Source of the DNA: an uncultured Akkermansia sp.
GTDB lineage: Bacteria > Verrucomicrobiota > Verrucomicrobiia > Verrucomicrobiales > Akkermansiaceae
NCBI GenBank assembly: GCA_944390825.1
Contig: CALXRG010000009.1
Span: forward strand, 1-64,000
DNA length: 64,000 nucleotides
Direction: 5' to 3'
The translations under genes and the position numbers were made by a program. Position 1 is the first letter of the stretch. Every line of letters starts with the position of its first letter. Shown one piece after another: positions 8,600 through 17,083 of this stretch. The notes beneath the pieces were generated by a model that had not been told where the DNA came from, searched no databases, and was given only the letters and a program-made list of their open reading frames with translations.

Positions 8600-11500
8600 A
8601 TGTTAAGTCCATCTCTTAATCCGGATCGTGCGACGCTGAACTTCCTCAACGCCTACTCGGAGGATGTGAGAAACACCGGTGAAAAGCTCCAAAAAGATGG
8701 AGCTGTCACCCAGATCTTCGGCAACCACCTTTTCATTCAGGGGCGCGTCGAGACAAAGCAGGGCGTGTTCCGGACGAGTTTGCGATTGCAGGGCAACCGC
8801 TGGTTCGGCTCCTGCACAGCAGAGGATGAAGATGTGGCCGGTGCCTGTCTCATCGCCACCATGGTGGAGCGTATGTATCGCGGTACCAACATGCCGGAGA
8901 GCCCGAATGAGCTGGACGACGTGCCGCTCTCCGACATCATCGAGGAGAAACTCGGCCGCGATCTGGACGACCGTGAGTCTGACTTCGTCGTTAAGCTGGA
9001 AAAACGCTACCGCCGCTTCGTCATCGAGCAGGAGCTGCACGACCATGACCTCGTGCGGCTCAATCCCCGCTGGGAGGTCACCAGCTACGACGCCCTCGAC
9101 CTCTGGCCCCAGCCCCCCCGCAATATTGAGGAGTTCTGGAACTACATCGCATACGCTTTTGCCAAGAAGAACATCAAGTATCCCGACTTCATGAATGTGA
9201 TCACGGACCTGGAGAAGGTTCAGAATCGCATCAGCGCCTGGGAGCGCGAAAAAGAAGTCGGCACCTGGTATGACCGCATTCAGAGCGTCAACGAGCTCCC
9301 CCCCCAGCCGCCGCGCCATCCGCTCTACATGCGACTGGTCTCCACCATCAACGAAGCGCGCTTTGAATACCGCCTCGACGACAAAACCGAGTGGCTTCCC
9401 ATCCGCGAACGGTCCGTGCTGGATTCCCTGCTGACGGAGTTCCAGAAGGGAGCCCTGAAAATGGATCCGCAGACAGACATCCTACTCAACGTCCTGCGCG
9501 AGTTTGCCGACAGGGAGGACGCCGTCATCCTGGATCTGGATCACGAATCCGCCTGCTGCGTGATGAACCGCCTCTTCCATCAGCCAGCACTCAAGGGCTA
9601 CCTCGTTAATCTGGATGAGTGCTACTTCAAAGTGGTACGCGAACCGCTCAAGTGGATTTGCATCGATGACCCCATCGTACCGGATTGCTACGGATTGCAG
9701 CTGGTGACAGCGGCGGGCGTGCATGTCACCCACTCCGTGCGCCAGCTGCCCGGGCTGGTCGAGCTTTACCAGTCGGACGAAACCGTATTCCCGGGGCCGC
9801 CCCGCTGGCTGGAGTCCACGGAGGTGGAGCCGCGCTACTCCATCCCGAAGACTGTCATCGACAGTCTGGAAGGCGTCGAGTTCCTGCGCAAAATCGGCGC
9901 GACGCTGCCACCCAGTCTGGAGGACAGAGTGGTGGACATCGAGATGAAGCCGACGTTCAGCATGAAGATTGTGCGCGGGCTCACCAGCGCCGAAACAGAG
10001 CACGTCCTGCTGGAAGTGACCGCACAGGATGACCCGGGGCGGCGCAAGGAACACCTCGGCAAGGACGACTGGGAGGTGGTCGAGCAGGCTCCCGTAAAGG
10101 ACAAAACACTGCTGCGTTTCATGCGCGACTACCTCTACCCGATTCCCGATCTGCTGGAGGAGATGAACTTCACCTACGATGCACCCCTCGCATCGTTCAA
10201 GAGCCGCATCACCAAGCAATTTCCTGAGAAATTCGCCGAGTGGGCCACCAACATCCCCGAGACCATCAAGGTCGAGATGGATGATAATCTGAAATCACTG
10301 CTGGCTGATCCCGTGGCTGCGGCAATCCGCTTCGAGGTCGTCAACCAGGAGATCGACTGGTTCGACCTGCGTGTCGTGATCGACGTGGAGGGCGTCACCC
10401 TCACCAAGGAACAGATACGCTCCCTGGTCTCAGCCCGCGGCGGCTACGTGCGCATGGACGACGGGCGATGGATGCGCCTTGAAATCAAGCTGGATGACGC
10501 TCAGCGCGATGCGGTGACCAAGCTGGGGCTCGACCCGTTCGACCTTTCCGGGGAGACCCACCGCATGCACGCCCTGCAGCTGGCAGACCCGCGTGCGGCA
10601 GAGGTGTTTGATCCCAAAGCCTGGCAAAAGATCAAGGAGCGCACGGCTGAGATTCAGATTGACGTCAAGCCGGATGTGCCGTCGACGCTTCAGGCGACTT
10701 TGCGTCCCTACCAGATTGAGGGGTTCCATTTCCTGGCCTACCTGGCGGTTAACGGCTTCGGCGGAATCCTGGCAGACGATATGGGCTTGGGCAAGACGAT
10801 TCAGTCCATCACCTACGTGCTGTGGCTGCGTGAAGACTGGGAACGCCGCAACAAGCAGGGACGCCGCAAGGTGGTAATCCCGCCGGTGCTGATCGTCTGC
10901 CCGAAGTCAGTGCTTGACGTGTGGGCCAGTGAAACGGGCAAGTTTGCTCCGGGTGTGCGCGTCACGGTGATACGCAACAAGGAACAGGCCAACGTCGAGG
11001 ACATCCTGGCCAATTACGACATGGTAGTGATCAACTACGCCCAACTGCGCGTATGCGGCGAGCAGATCAACGCCATAAAATGGCTGACGGTGATTCTGGA
11101 CGAAGGCCAGCAAATCAAAAACCCCGACTCAAAGGCTGCCAAGGCCGCCCGGGAAATCACGGCCTACAACCGCTTGGTGCTTTCCGGTACTCCTATTGAA
11201 AACCGTCTGTTGGACATGTGGTCGCTGATGGCCTTTGCCATGCCTGGGGTGCTGGGCAGCCGCGCCTACTTCAAGAAACGCTTTGACAAGCGCAAGGACT
11301 CCCAGAGCCAGAACCGTCTGGCTGCCCGCCTCAAGCCCTTCCTGCTGCGCCGCACCAAGCAGCAGGTGGCCAAGGATCTGCCGCCCCGCACGGAAGAGGA
11401 GGTCTACGCCAAGATGGAAGGCGTGCAGCGTAAGCTTTACAAGGCTGAGCTTGCCCGCATCCAGAAAGCACTCCTCGGCGTGGATTCCGATGAGTCGGTC

Positions 11501-12148
11501 AAGAAGAACTCCTTTGCCATCCTGCAGGGGCTTATGCGCCTGCGCCAGATCTGCTGCCACCCCGGCCTTGTCGATCACAAGTATATACACGAGGAAAGCG
11601 CCAAACTCAACGCTCTCTTCTACCTGCTCGATCAGCTGCGGGATGAGGGTCACAAAGTACTGGTGTTCTCGCAGTTCGTCTCGATGCTCGAAATCATCAA
11701 AGCCCGCCTCGAAGCAGAGAACCGCCCGTACAACTACCTCACGGGTCAGACCAAGGATCGCAAAGCGGAAATCGAAAAGTTCCAGACGACCAAGGAGCCG
11801 AGTGTGTTCCTGCTCTCACTGAAAGCCGGTGGTGCCGGTCTGAACCTGACCTCCGCTTCCTACGTCGTGCTGTACGATCCCTGGTGGAACCCCGCCGTAG
11901 AGAGCCAGGCTATCGACCGTACGCACCGTATCGGCCAGAAGAACAAAGTCATCGCCTACCGTTTGCTCACCCGCGATTCGGTGGAGGAGAAGATCCGCGT
12001 GTTGCAGTACCAGAAGAATCAGCTGGTAACCAACGTGCTGGGTGACGAAGGCTTCGCCTCCAGTCTTGATCTTAATGACCTCCAGTTCATCCTCGCTCAC
12101 GGTGGCGAGGATACAGAGGAAGACGAGCAACTGAACATGCAGGTTTGA
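8600..12148 (+). CDS. SNF2-family DEAD/H helicase
   Basis: 1182 residues from the ATG at 8600 (MLSPSLNPDRAT); an upstream GTG at 8528 would add 24 unlikely residues. The first 680 residues are a bacterial SNF2-associated region without motifs I can name. The ATPase core then shows DDMGLGKTIQS (near 726), DEGQQIKN in place of DEAH (near 833), and LSGTPIENRLLDMWSL. The C-terminal helicase lobe has LVFSQFVSMLE, SLKAGGAGLNLT and DRTHRIGQ, the SNF2 hallmark. Such proteins move along duplex DNA or strip proteins from it using ATP; bacterial members are linked to transcription recycling or repair. Single-gene unit with its own promoter and hairpin. Confidence 0.93.
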   Translation: MLSPSLNPDRATLNFLNAYSEDVRNTGEKLQKDGAVTQIFGNHLFIQGRVETKQGVFRTSLRLQGNRWFGSCTAEDEDVAGACLIATMVERMYRGTNMPESPNELDDVPLSDIIEEKLGRDLDDRESDFVVKLEKRYRRFVIEQELHDHDLVRLNPRWEVTSYDALDLWPQPPRNIEEFWNYIAYAFAKKNIKYPDFMNVITDLEKVQNRISAWEREKEVGTWYDRIQSVNELPPQPPRHPLYMRLVSTINEARFEYRLDDKTEWLPIRERSVLDSLLTEFQKGALKMDPQTDILLNVLREFADREDAVILDLDHESACCVMNRLFHQPALKGYLVNLDECYFKVVREPLKWICIDDPIVPDCYGLQLVTAAGVHVTHSVRQLPGLVELYQSDETVFPGPPRWLESTEVEPRYSIPKTVIDSLEGVEFLRKIGATLPPSLEDRVVDIEMKPTFSMKIVRGLTSAETEHVLLEVTAQDDPGRRKEHLGKDDWEVVEQAPVKDKTLLRFMRDYLYPIPDLLEEMNFTYDAPLASFKSRITKQFPEKFAEWATNIPETIKVEMDDNLKSLLADPVAAAIRFEVVNQEIDWFDLRVVIDVEGVTLTKEQIRSLVSARGGYVRMDDGRWMRLEIKLDDAQRDAVTKLGLDPFDLSGETHRMHALQLADPRAAEVFDPKAWQKIKERTAEIQIDVKPDVPSTLQATLRPYQIEGFHFLAYLAVNGFGGILADDMGLGKTIQSITYVLWLREDWERRNKQGRRKVVIPPVLIVCPKSVLDVWASETGKFAPGVRVTVIRNKEQANVEDILANYDMVVINYAQLRVCGEQINAIKWLTVILDEGQQIKNPDSKAAKAAREITAYNRLVLSGTPIENRLLDMWSLMAFAMPGVLGSRAYFKKRFDKRKDSQSQNRLAARLKPFLLRRTKQQVAKDLPPRTEEEVYAKMEGVQRKLYKAELARIQKALLGVDSDESVKKNSFAILQGLMRLRQICCHPGLVDHKYIHEESAKLNALFYLLDQLRDEGHKVLVFSQFVSMLEIIKARLEAENRPYNYLTGQTKDRKAEIEKFQTTKEPSVFLLSLKAGGAGLNLTSASYVVLYDPWWNPAVESQAIDRTHRIGQKNKVIAYRLLTRDSVEEKIRVLQYQKNQLVTNVLGDEGFASSLDLNDLQFILAHGGEDTEEDEQLNMQV

Positions 12149-12263
12149 CGGGCAGGGGGGACGTTGGGAAACCACGCCAGGTCTCGGCCCCAGCCGGCAG
12201 AGGGACGCCCCGATGTGGGCTGTAACTGCCCTCTTTAGAATTGCTGTGTGACTCTAAATAAGG

Positions 12264-12309
12264 ACCCAACGAACGCGCCACCTGCGCCAGGGAGGAACGC
12301 TCGTTGGGT
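12264..12309 (+). terminator. Hairpin downstream of the SNF2 gene
   Basis: ACCCAACGA (12264-12272) pairs with TCGTTGGGT (12301-12309); the loop is long (28 bases) and the tail is only moderately T-rich (GTTTACGC). Confidence 0.4.
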
Positions 12310-12375
12310 GTTTACGCATGTCTGTTTACGCATATTCCGTGATGTCGGCGGGTGACTAATCACCGCAGACGAGAG

Positions 12376-12628
12376 GTAAGCACTCAACCAAAACCATTGT
12401 AGACGGGCATGTGAAAACAGAGGCCTATGTTTACATTGCCCGAAAACACCATCGCTTACCTGCTCAAAGAACCCATCGACATGCGCTACGGCATGTTCCG
12501 CCTTCAGGGGGCATTGCTCAGCTCATGCAGCAACCCGTGCTACGGGGTGCTTTCTACTTTTTCATCAACAAAGGGCCACTCAACGAGCTCACCATCCCAG
12601 ATGGGGGGCGAGCTCGTTGAGTGCTTAC
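12376..12628 (+). mobile_element. IS66-type end fragment bounded by inverted GTAAGCACTCAA
   Basis: The left edge reads GTAAGCACTCAA (12376-12387) and the right edge is its exact inverse (12617-12628). GTAAGC is the usual opening of IS66-family terminal repeats. The right edge is part of a 14-bp perfect inverted repeat, CACTCAACGAGCTC (12577-12590) and GAGCTCGTTGAGTG (12610-12623). The fragment encloses the 5' part of a tnpB-like frame. No matching 8-bp target duplication is seen at the edges. The same terminal sequence and a 20-base block (12600-12619) recur at 39.2 kb. Confidence 0.6.
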
Positions 12629-12765
12629 GTACAATTCGCTGGATGCCCAGTTTGACCTGTGTATGGGTTGCATCCGCCGGCACGGGAAGGGCGTCTGGGT
12701 ATTTGCGGGTCCCCTTGTGGATGCGGCGGAATGTCAGGAGGCAAGGAAAGTGGTTTCCTCTCACT
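12427..12765 (+). pseudogene. Broken IS66 accessory gene tnpB
   Basis: It begins MFTLPENTIAYLLKEPIDMR followed by YGMFRLQG, the characteristic N-terminus of IS66 TnpB. The frame is then lost at a G5 run (12507-12511); the expected continuation (LMQQPVLRGAFYFFINK) is in the neighbouring frame up to about 12573. There the sequence is interrupted by the inverted repeat at 12577-12623. A possible tail (GKGVWVF) lies in yet another frame after 12628. The gene cannot make a normal product. Its exact 3' limit is uncertain. Confidence 0.6.
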
Positions 12766-13007
12766 TAGCGTTTGACCCCAAAAAGCCCACCTCCCGGGAT
12801 GGTGTCGGAAGGCGGGTTATCGTACTAGCCTTTGATGCTCCATGCGTCAGAGGGTTTTGTGCTATTGGCGGAAGCGTCTCCGCACGCGCCCACGGGCGGG
12901 CGCCGCTCGGCTGGCCCGGCTCTGGCAGCCTGCTCGCCCTCTTCCCCTGCCCCGCGCGGCGCAGCCGCCGGGCCTCTGGGGTCAAGCGCTAAGTGTGTGG
13001 AAACCAC
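12750..13007. mobile_element. MITE-like element with 30-bp terminal inverted repeats
   Basis: The 30 bases at 12750-12779 (beginning GTGGTTTCC, ending CTTAGCGTTTGACCCC) match the reverse complement of 12978-13007 at 27 of 30 positions. The 198 bases between hold no recognisable gene and are GC-rich. Size and structure suit a non-autonomous element. No target duplication is obvious next to the ends. Confidence 0.5.
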
Positions 13008-13426
13008 ATATCAGACCACCGAGTGAGCCACCGCTGCACTCCACGAGCACGCGTCGTCGGCATTTGGACCGTCTCATATTGATCCACCACCTACGCCCCG
13101 CTCCTTCATCGTTCATGAAGTCGACGAGTCGTCGTCGATGACCGTGCGCATAGCTCGCGGCCCGCAGTGAGGACAAAGCGAGCTATGATCATTTTTCAGA
13201 GTTGCCTCATAAATAACTTCTCGAAATTTTGCGTGCCGACCGATAATATTCAGGGACTGATTGAACGCACTGGGCATGGTAGGAGATTTCTCCTCCATGC
13301 TCTAAGTTTTTTCTGCCCTCTGCATTGTTTTTCACTTCTCCGCTCTGCTCTGTTACAACGTCATTCCACACAATTAGCAGAAGAGGCAGAAGAGCCGTCA
13401 AGTTCCTTACTTGAGAATCATAAAAA
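13008..13426. other. Gene-free stretch after the MITE-like element
   Basis: No supported gene. It holds a 10-bp perfect inverted repeat CATAGCTCGC (13149-13158) / GCGAGCTATG (13178-13187), followed by ATCATTTTTC, which may be a leftover terminator. Confidence 0.5.
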
Positions 13427-13454
13427 GCACCTCACCCCGCAAGGGATGAGGTGC
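13427..13454 (-). terminator. Terminator of the PEP-CTERM gene
   Basis: GCACCTCA-CCCC-GCAA-GGGA-TGAGGTGC folds as a stem of about 12 bp with a 4-base loop. On the minus strand it is followed by TTTTTATG, a good intrinsic terminator, 47 bases past the stop. Confidence 0.8.
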
Positions 13455-13500
13455 CTGAAATCTATGAATGAGACTTTGAAGAAAAAACTCAGCGAGGAGT

Positions 13501-14256
13501 TTAGGCCTTGCGGCGCCTGCGGGAGCAGAGAGCGGCAAGTGCCAGCAGACTCAGTGTAGCTGTTGTCGGCTCGGGGACGGTCAAGACAGTGTAGTTGACA
13601 GCAATCTTCCGTACGCCGCCCTCCGTGACATCAGAAAAGGACAATGCAACAGAGCTGTCTCCCGTGATGTCGAAGCCGGTATAATCAAACGTAGGTGCAT
13701 CACCGAAAGTCTTGAAGGCGAGCAGATCGATGGTTCCGCTCCCGGTAAGGCCGGTGGTATCAAGCGATCCGGTCAAATAAACCGTGTGAGAATTTCCCCA
13801 CCACTGTGTTACACCGGTAGCATCAAAATAAGTCTGTTGTGCTACTGTGACCTCGTCGTAATTCACCGTCAGATCACGTGCAAGAGCAAAATCGCTATTG
13901 GTCGAGGTCGAGGTAAACTGCAACGCAGATCCGCTCCCAAGAGTTATGGATGCCACATTAAAATTCGTGTCTCTATTCGTAGCATTGCAAATCAGGGTGC
14001 TCCCTGAACCAATCGTAACATTCTCGGTGTCACCCCAGAATGAGCAGTCTTCCCACCTGATTGTACCTGCGTCAGTACCTATGAAGGCATTATCTTTACC
14101 ACTCTGCGGATAATAGGAGGTGGAGCCTCCGTCAACGCTCCAGTTTTTGCTATTTGACCATTGATTATCAGCATTTCCCGTCCAAACATAGTCGGCAGCC
14201 TGCGCCGTCATGCACAGAAATATACCCGAGAGAGTAAGCAAAAGTGACTTTTTCAT
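13501..14256 (-). CDS. PEP-CTERM sorting-domain protein, exported beta-rich
   Basis: 251 residues. The signal peptide is MKKSLLLTLSGIFLCMTAQA. The mature part opens ADYVWTGNADNQWSNSKNW, the kind of beginning seen in autotransporter-like beta-helix repeats, and is rich in Gly, Ser, Thr and Asn with few charges. The C-terminus has VPEPTT, a hydrophobic helix and a final Arg-rich cluster: a PEP-CTERM tail recognised by exosortase. By family it would be processed at the inner membrane and end up at the surface or in extracellular matrix. No exosortase gene is in the window. Its base use is more AT-rich than its neighbours and it lies in a scar zone, so it may be a mobile paralogue. Confidence 0.85.
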   Translation of the reverse strand: MKKSLLLTLSGIFLCMTAQAADYVWTGNADNQWSNSKNWSVDGGSTSYYPQSGKDNAFIGTDAGTIRWEDCSFWGDTENVTIGSGSTLICNATNRDTNFNVASITLGSGSALQFTSTSTNSDFALARDLTVNYDEVTVAQQTYFDATGVTQWWGNSHTVYLTGSLDTTGLTGSGTIDLLAFKTFGDAPTFDYTGFDITGDSSVALSFSDVTEGGVRKIAVNYTVLTVPEPTTATLSLLALAALCSRRRRKA

Positions 14257-14305
14257 AGATGTTCGTTAACTTTTGAAGTTCCGATGAGCTTGAGTCATCA
14301 ACAAC

Positions 14306-14334
14306 ATGTTACCGCATACCCCTCCCCGTGTCAA
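14306..14334 (-). promoter_or_regulatory. PEP-CTERM gene promoter, TTGACA-17-TAACAT
   Basis: TTGACA (14329-14334) and TAACAT (14306-14311) on the minus strand, 17-base spacer; start site near 14299, giving a leader of about 43 bases. Confidence 0.6.
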
Positions 14335-14736
14335 GTCGAATCATACTCGTTTTTTGTCAGAGGGGGAACTTTTTTTCGACGAGGGAGGGACTTGGCCGTG
14401 CGAGAATCAAAAAGCCCGGGAATCGAACACTCTCCTGTGGACTCAGCTTCGACGTCGCAAGATGAAAAACGCGCATGATGAGACGCTTTTGTTGATTTTA
14501 CAAGCTTGCCAAAATAGCCTCTCTAGAAGGAAGACGAATCACTGTACAAATAATCATACGTACGCTTGGCCGAGAAGTCGGGTTAACCGAGGTGGGCTTC
14601 GAGGAAATGATCTCCCGCCATGCGCCGTGCCGCTTGCCCTGCGGTGCACGATGTGGCAGAGCCTTGCTCAGATAATGTCGGCAGCCCTGTACGGCTTAGC
14701 CGCCTTGCTCGACTCGTTTTTCCGTTTGTTGCAATT
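14335..14736. other. Gene-free stretch upstream of the arsC remnant
   Basis: About 400 bases without a supportable gene. Open frames here have no recognisable domain. Confidence 0.55.
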
Positions 14737-14769
14737 TTACATTGACATTTAGACAATAGTCAATGTAAT
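14737..14769 (+). promoter_or_regulatory. Palindromic operator overlapping a promoter, upstream of broken arsC
   Basis: TTACATTGAC (14737-14746) and GTCAATGTAA (14759-14768) are exact inverse repeats 12 bases apart. Within them lie TTGACA (14742-14747) and TGTAAT (14764-14769) with a 16-base spacer, so a repressor bound here would cover the promoter. ArsR-type operators have this build. The nearest downstream gene is the arsC remnant at 15001. Confidence 0.5.
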
Positions 14770-15000
14770 GAGGGTGTCAGGCGTCCTTCGGAGGTCGGCA
14801 GCAGAGGGTAGGCTGGGAGGCTCACCGTCGTTCCGCCGTCCTCCGATAGATGCGCAAACGGCGGCGCTCGAAGCCTGCGCAGGCTCAGCAGCCCGAGCAC
14901 TTCCGGGCAGCCGCGATGCTCCCGCGGAGCCTCCGCACGCGTTCGCCGCGCCGAAAAGATCATTCGCATCGACTCACCCTCCCGGCCCCTTCTTCCTCTC

Positions 15001-15400
15001 ATGAACATCCTCATCCTCTGCACCGGCAACAGCTGCCGCAGCCAAATGGCTCACGGCATCCTGCAATCCCTCGACTCGCGTCTGCGCGTGTGCTCTGCCG
15101 GCACGAAACCCGCCGAGCGCGTGCATCCCGGGGCCGTGGCCGCCCTGAGGGAGCCTGCGTCAACATGGAGAAGTGGACGCGCGAGACGGTGGAGGCCATA
15201 AAGCCTGAGTCAGCCGATCTCGTCTTCAGCGTTTGCGAGGCCAAAGCCGAGGACGTGCAAAAAATACAGCCTTCAAGCCAAGGGCGTGGTGCTGCGAGAG
15301 CGACGCGACGACCGGGAGCTGCGCTTCTCCAAACGCCATGGAGCTCTGGCAGAGCGTGCGCGGCGGTGAGGAGGCGTACAAAAACGTCCTGCGCGGGGCT
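15001..15400 (+). pseudogene. Broken arsenate reductase (ArsC, low-molecular-weight phosphatase type)
   Basis: It opens MNILILCTGNSCRSQMAHG, the catalytic loop C-T-G-N-S-C-R-S of ArsC, followed by SAGTKPAERVHPGAV. After about 15150 the frame shifts: the expected continuation (NMEKWTRETVEAI, ADLVFSVC) is in the next frame up to about 15255. A last match (ATTGSCASPNAM, then VRGGEEAYKNVL) is in a third frame to about 15395. At least two frameshifts therefore destroy a gene of about 130 codons. Intact ArsC would reduce arsenate to arsenite through Cys residues. No arsB/acr3 or arsR is adjacent. Confidence 0.65.
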
Positions 15401-15621
15401 GATCGCAACCTTCCGCGCCGAAAAAGCAAGCGGCTCCCTCCGCCGTCTGAGCCGCCCTCCTCATCCACCCTTTCATCACCCCGCTCACTCCTTGATTGTC
15501 ATGTCCCGACGAGGGCTCCGGACAGTCGGAACAAGGCGGTTTGGGAACAAGGCGGTTTGCTTTCCTGGTGAAGTGGAAAAAGCTTGGGTGCCGCCTCGGC
15601 TGAAGCAGCTCGGCACCGGAA

Positions 15622-17019
15622 TCACAGCCCCATCTTGCCGGGGTTGAGAATGCCTTTCGGGTCGAGCGCGGCTTTGATGCTACGGTGGAGATCAAAAGCT
15701 ACCTCTCCCACAGCGCCATGGAACCAGGGAGCTTTCGCCAGTCCAATGCCGTGCTCGCCGGTGATGCGGCCGCCAGCAGCAAGCACCCAGGCAAAGAGCC
15801 GCTCGACCAGGCGATCGGCGGGTTCGCGGATGTCCCTCCCCTGGTCATCTTTGGGTACCATAATGTTGGTGTGGATGTTGCCGTCACCTGCGTGACCGAA
15901 GCAGGCAACACTGATGCCGGTTTCTGCCTGCATGCCCTCGCAGAAGGTCACCAGGTCGACGAGCCGGGAACGCGGGATAACGATGTCCTCGTTGAGTTTG
16001 GTCAGACCGGTTGCTTTGAGACTGTAGGAGAACTCGCGCCGCAGTTGCCAGATGGCTTCGACTTCGGCTGCTTCTGTGGCGGTGCGAATGTCGGTGGCGC
16101 CTGTAGCCCGCAGGATGGCGGCAATGGCTTCCAGCTCTGCGGCGACAGCGTCCTGCTGGCCATCGATTTCGATAATGATGTGACCCTTGGCGTCTGCCGG
16201 CAAGGCTTCACTGCCGAGGTAGGCGCGGGCAGCGGCGAGAGTAAAGGCATCTGTGATTTCCATGGCTGCAGGCAGGTGCCCAGCCTGGAGGACGTCCTGG
16301 ACTGCTTTGGCGGCAAGGGCAAACTCAGGAAAACTCGCGCTCAGCGCAGCTTGAGCGGGTGGTGCGGGGATGATGCGCAGCGTGGCTTGAGTTACAATGC
16401 CCAGCATACCTTCAGAGCCGCAGAAAAGACCGACAAGGTCGAAGCCCTGTTTGTTCTTGTGGGTGAGGCCGCCGCAGTCGCAGATGCGGCCATCCGGCAG
16501 CACGACCCGAAGGCCGAGGACGTAAGCGCGGGTGACGCCGTACTTCAGGCAGCGGGGACCGCCGGCGTTGGTGGCGATGTTGCCGCCGATGCTTGATTCC
16601 TTGCGCGAGGCGGGATCCGGCGGGTAGAACCAGCCGAGCTCTTTGCAGGCGGCTTGCAGATCGGCTGTCAGCACGCCGGCTTCGACGATGGCAAGGCCGT
16701 CCTCCGGCCGGATAGCCAGGATATGGTTCATGGGTGCTACGGAGATGACAAGCCCGCCGCGTACAGGTACACAGCCTCCGACATAGCCGACGCCCGCACC
16801 GCGGGGGGTAACGGGGATGCCCCGCTCATGGGCGAAGCGCAGGGCCTCGCTGACTTCGGCTGTGCTGTGCGCCAGCAGAACGGCCTCAGGCAGGGCTGAG
16901 GCGTGCCATTTGTCTGTGGCGTGAGCCGCAAGGGTTTCGGGGTCTGTGTGGATGTGCTCAGGGGGGAGGCCCGCTGCCGCAAAGCGGGCGCGCAGGGCTT
17001 CTGTCCGGTTGTCTGCCAT
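15622..17019 (-). CDS. glcD: FAD-linked oxidase, glycolate oxidase GlcD / D-lactate dehydrogenase type
   Basis: 465 residues. The PP-loop FAD-binding domain (residues 40-220) has VTPRGAGVGYVGGCVP, IVEAGVLTADLQ, GGNIATNAGGPRCLKYG and GSEGMLGIVT. The C-terminal FAD-oxidase domain has SVACFGHAGDGNIHTN and ends GRITGEHGIGLAKAPW ... LDPKGILNPGKM, all typical of GlcD. The enzyme oxidises 2-hydroxy acids such as glycolate or D-lactate; which one cannot be read. The usual partners GlcE and GlcF are absent here. It is the last gene, 64 bases after an ABC permease, of what looks like a four-gene operon, so it may act on the imported compound. Confidence 0.85.
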   Translation of the reverse strand: MADNRTEALRARFAAAGLPPEHIHTDPETLAAHATDKWHASALPEAVLLAHSTAEVSEALRFAHERGIPVTPRGAGVGYVGGCVPVRGGLVISVAPMNHILAIRPEDGLAIVEAGVLTADLQAACKELGWFYPPDPASRKESSIGGNIATNAGGPRCLKYGVTRAYVLGLRVVLPDGRICDCGGLTHKNKQGFDLVGLFCGSEGMLGIVTQATLRIIPAPPAQAALSASFPEFALAAKAVQDVLQAGHLPAAMEITDAFTLAAARAYLGSEALPADAKGHIIIEIDGQQDAVAAELEAIAAILRATGATDIRTATEAAEVEAIWQLRREFSYSLKATGLTKLNEDIVIPRSRLVDLVTFCEGMQAETGISVACFGHAGDGNIHTNIMVPKDDQGRDIREPADRLVERLFAWVLAAGGRITGEHGIGLAKAPWFHGAVGEVAFDLHRSIKAALDPKGILNPGKMGL

Positions 17020-17083
17020 GGTGTACGGAGGAAAAGATGGGAGGAAGGCGTGCTTTTTCGTCTCGTGGGCTGGTACGTCCTGC

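Noticed and set aside
12779..12977. Overlapping frames on both strands inside the MITE-like element
   Set aside because: They exist on both strands because of extreme GC content; no domain is seen.
14410..14440. GGGAATCGAACAC, resembling a tRNA T-arm on the minus strand
   Set aside because: No acceptor, D-arm or anticodon arm can be folded around it.
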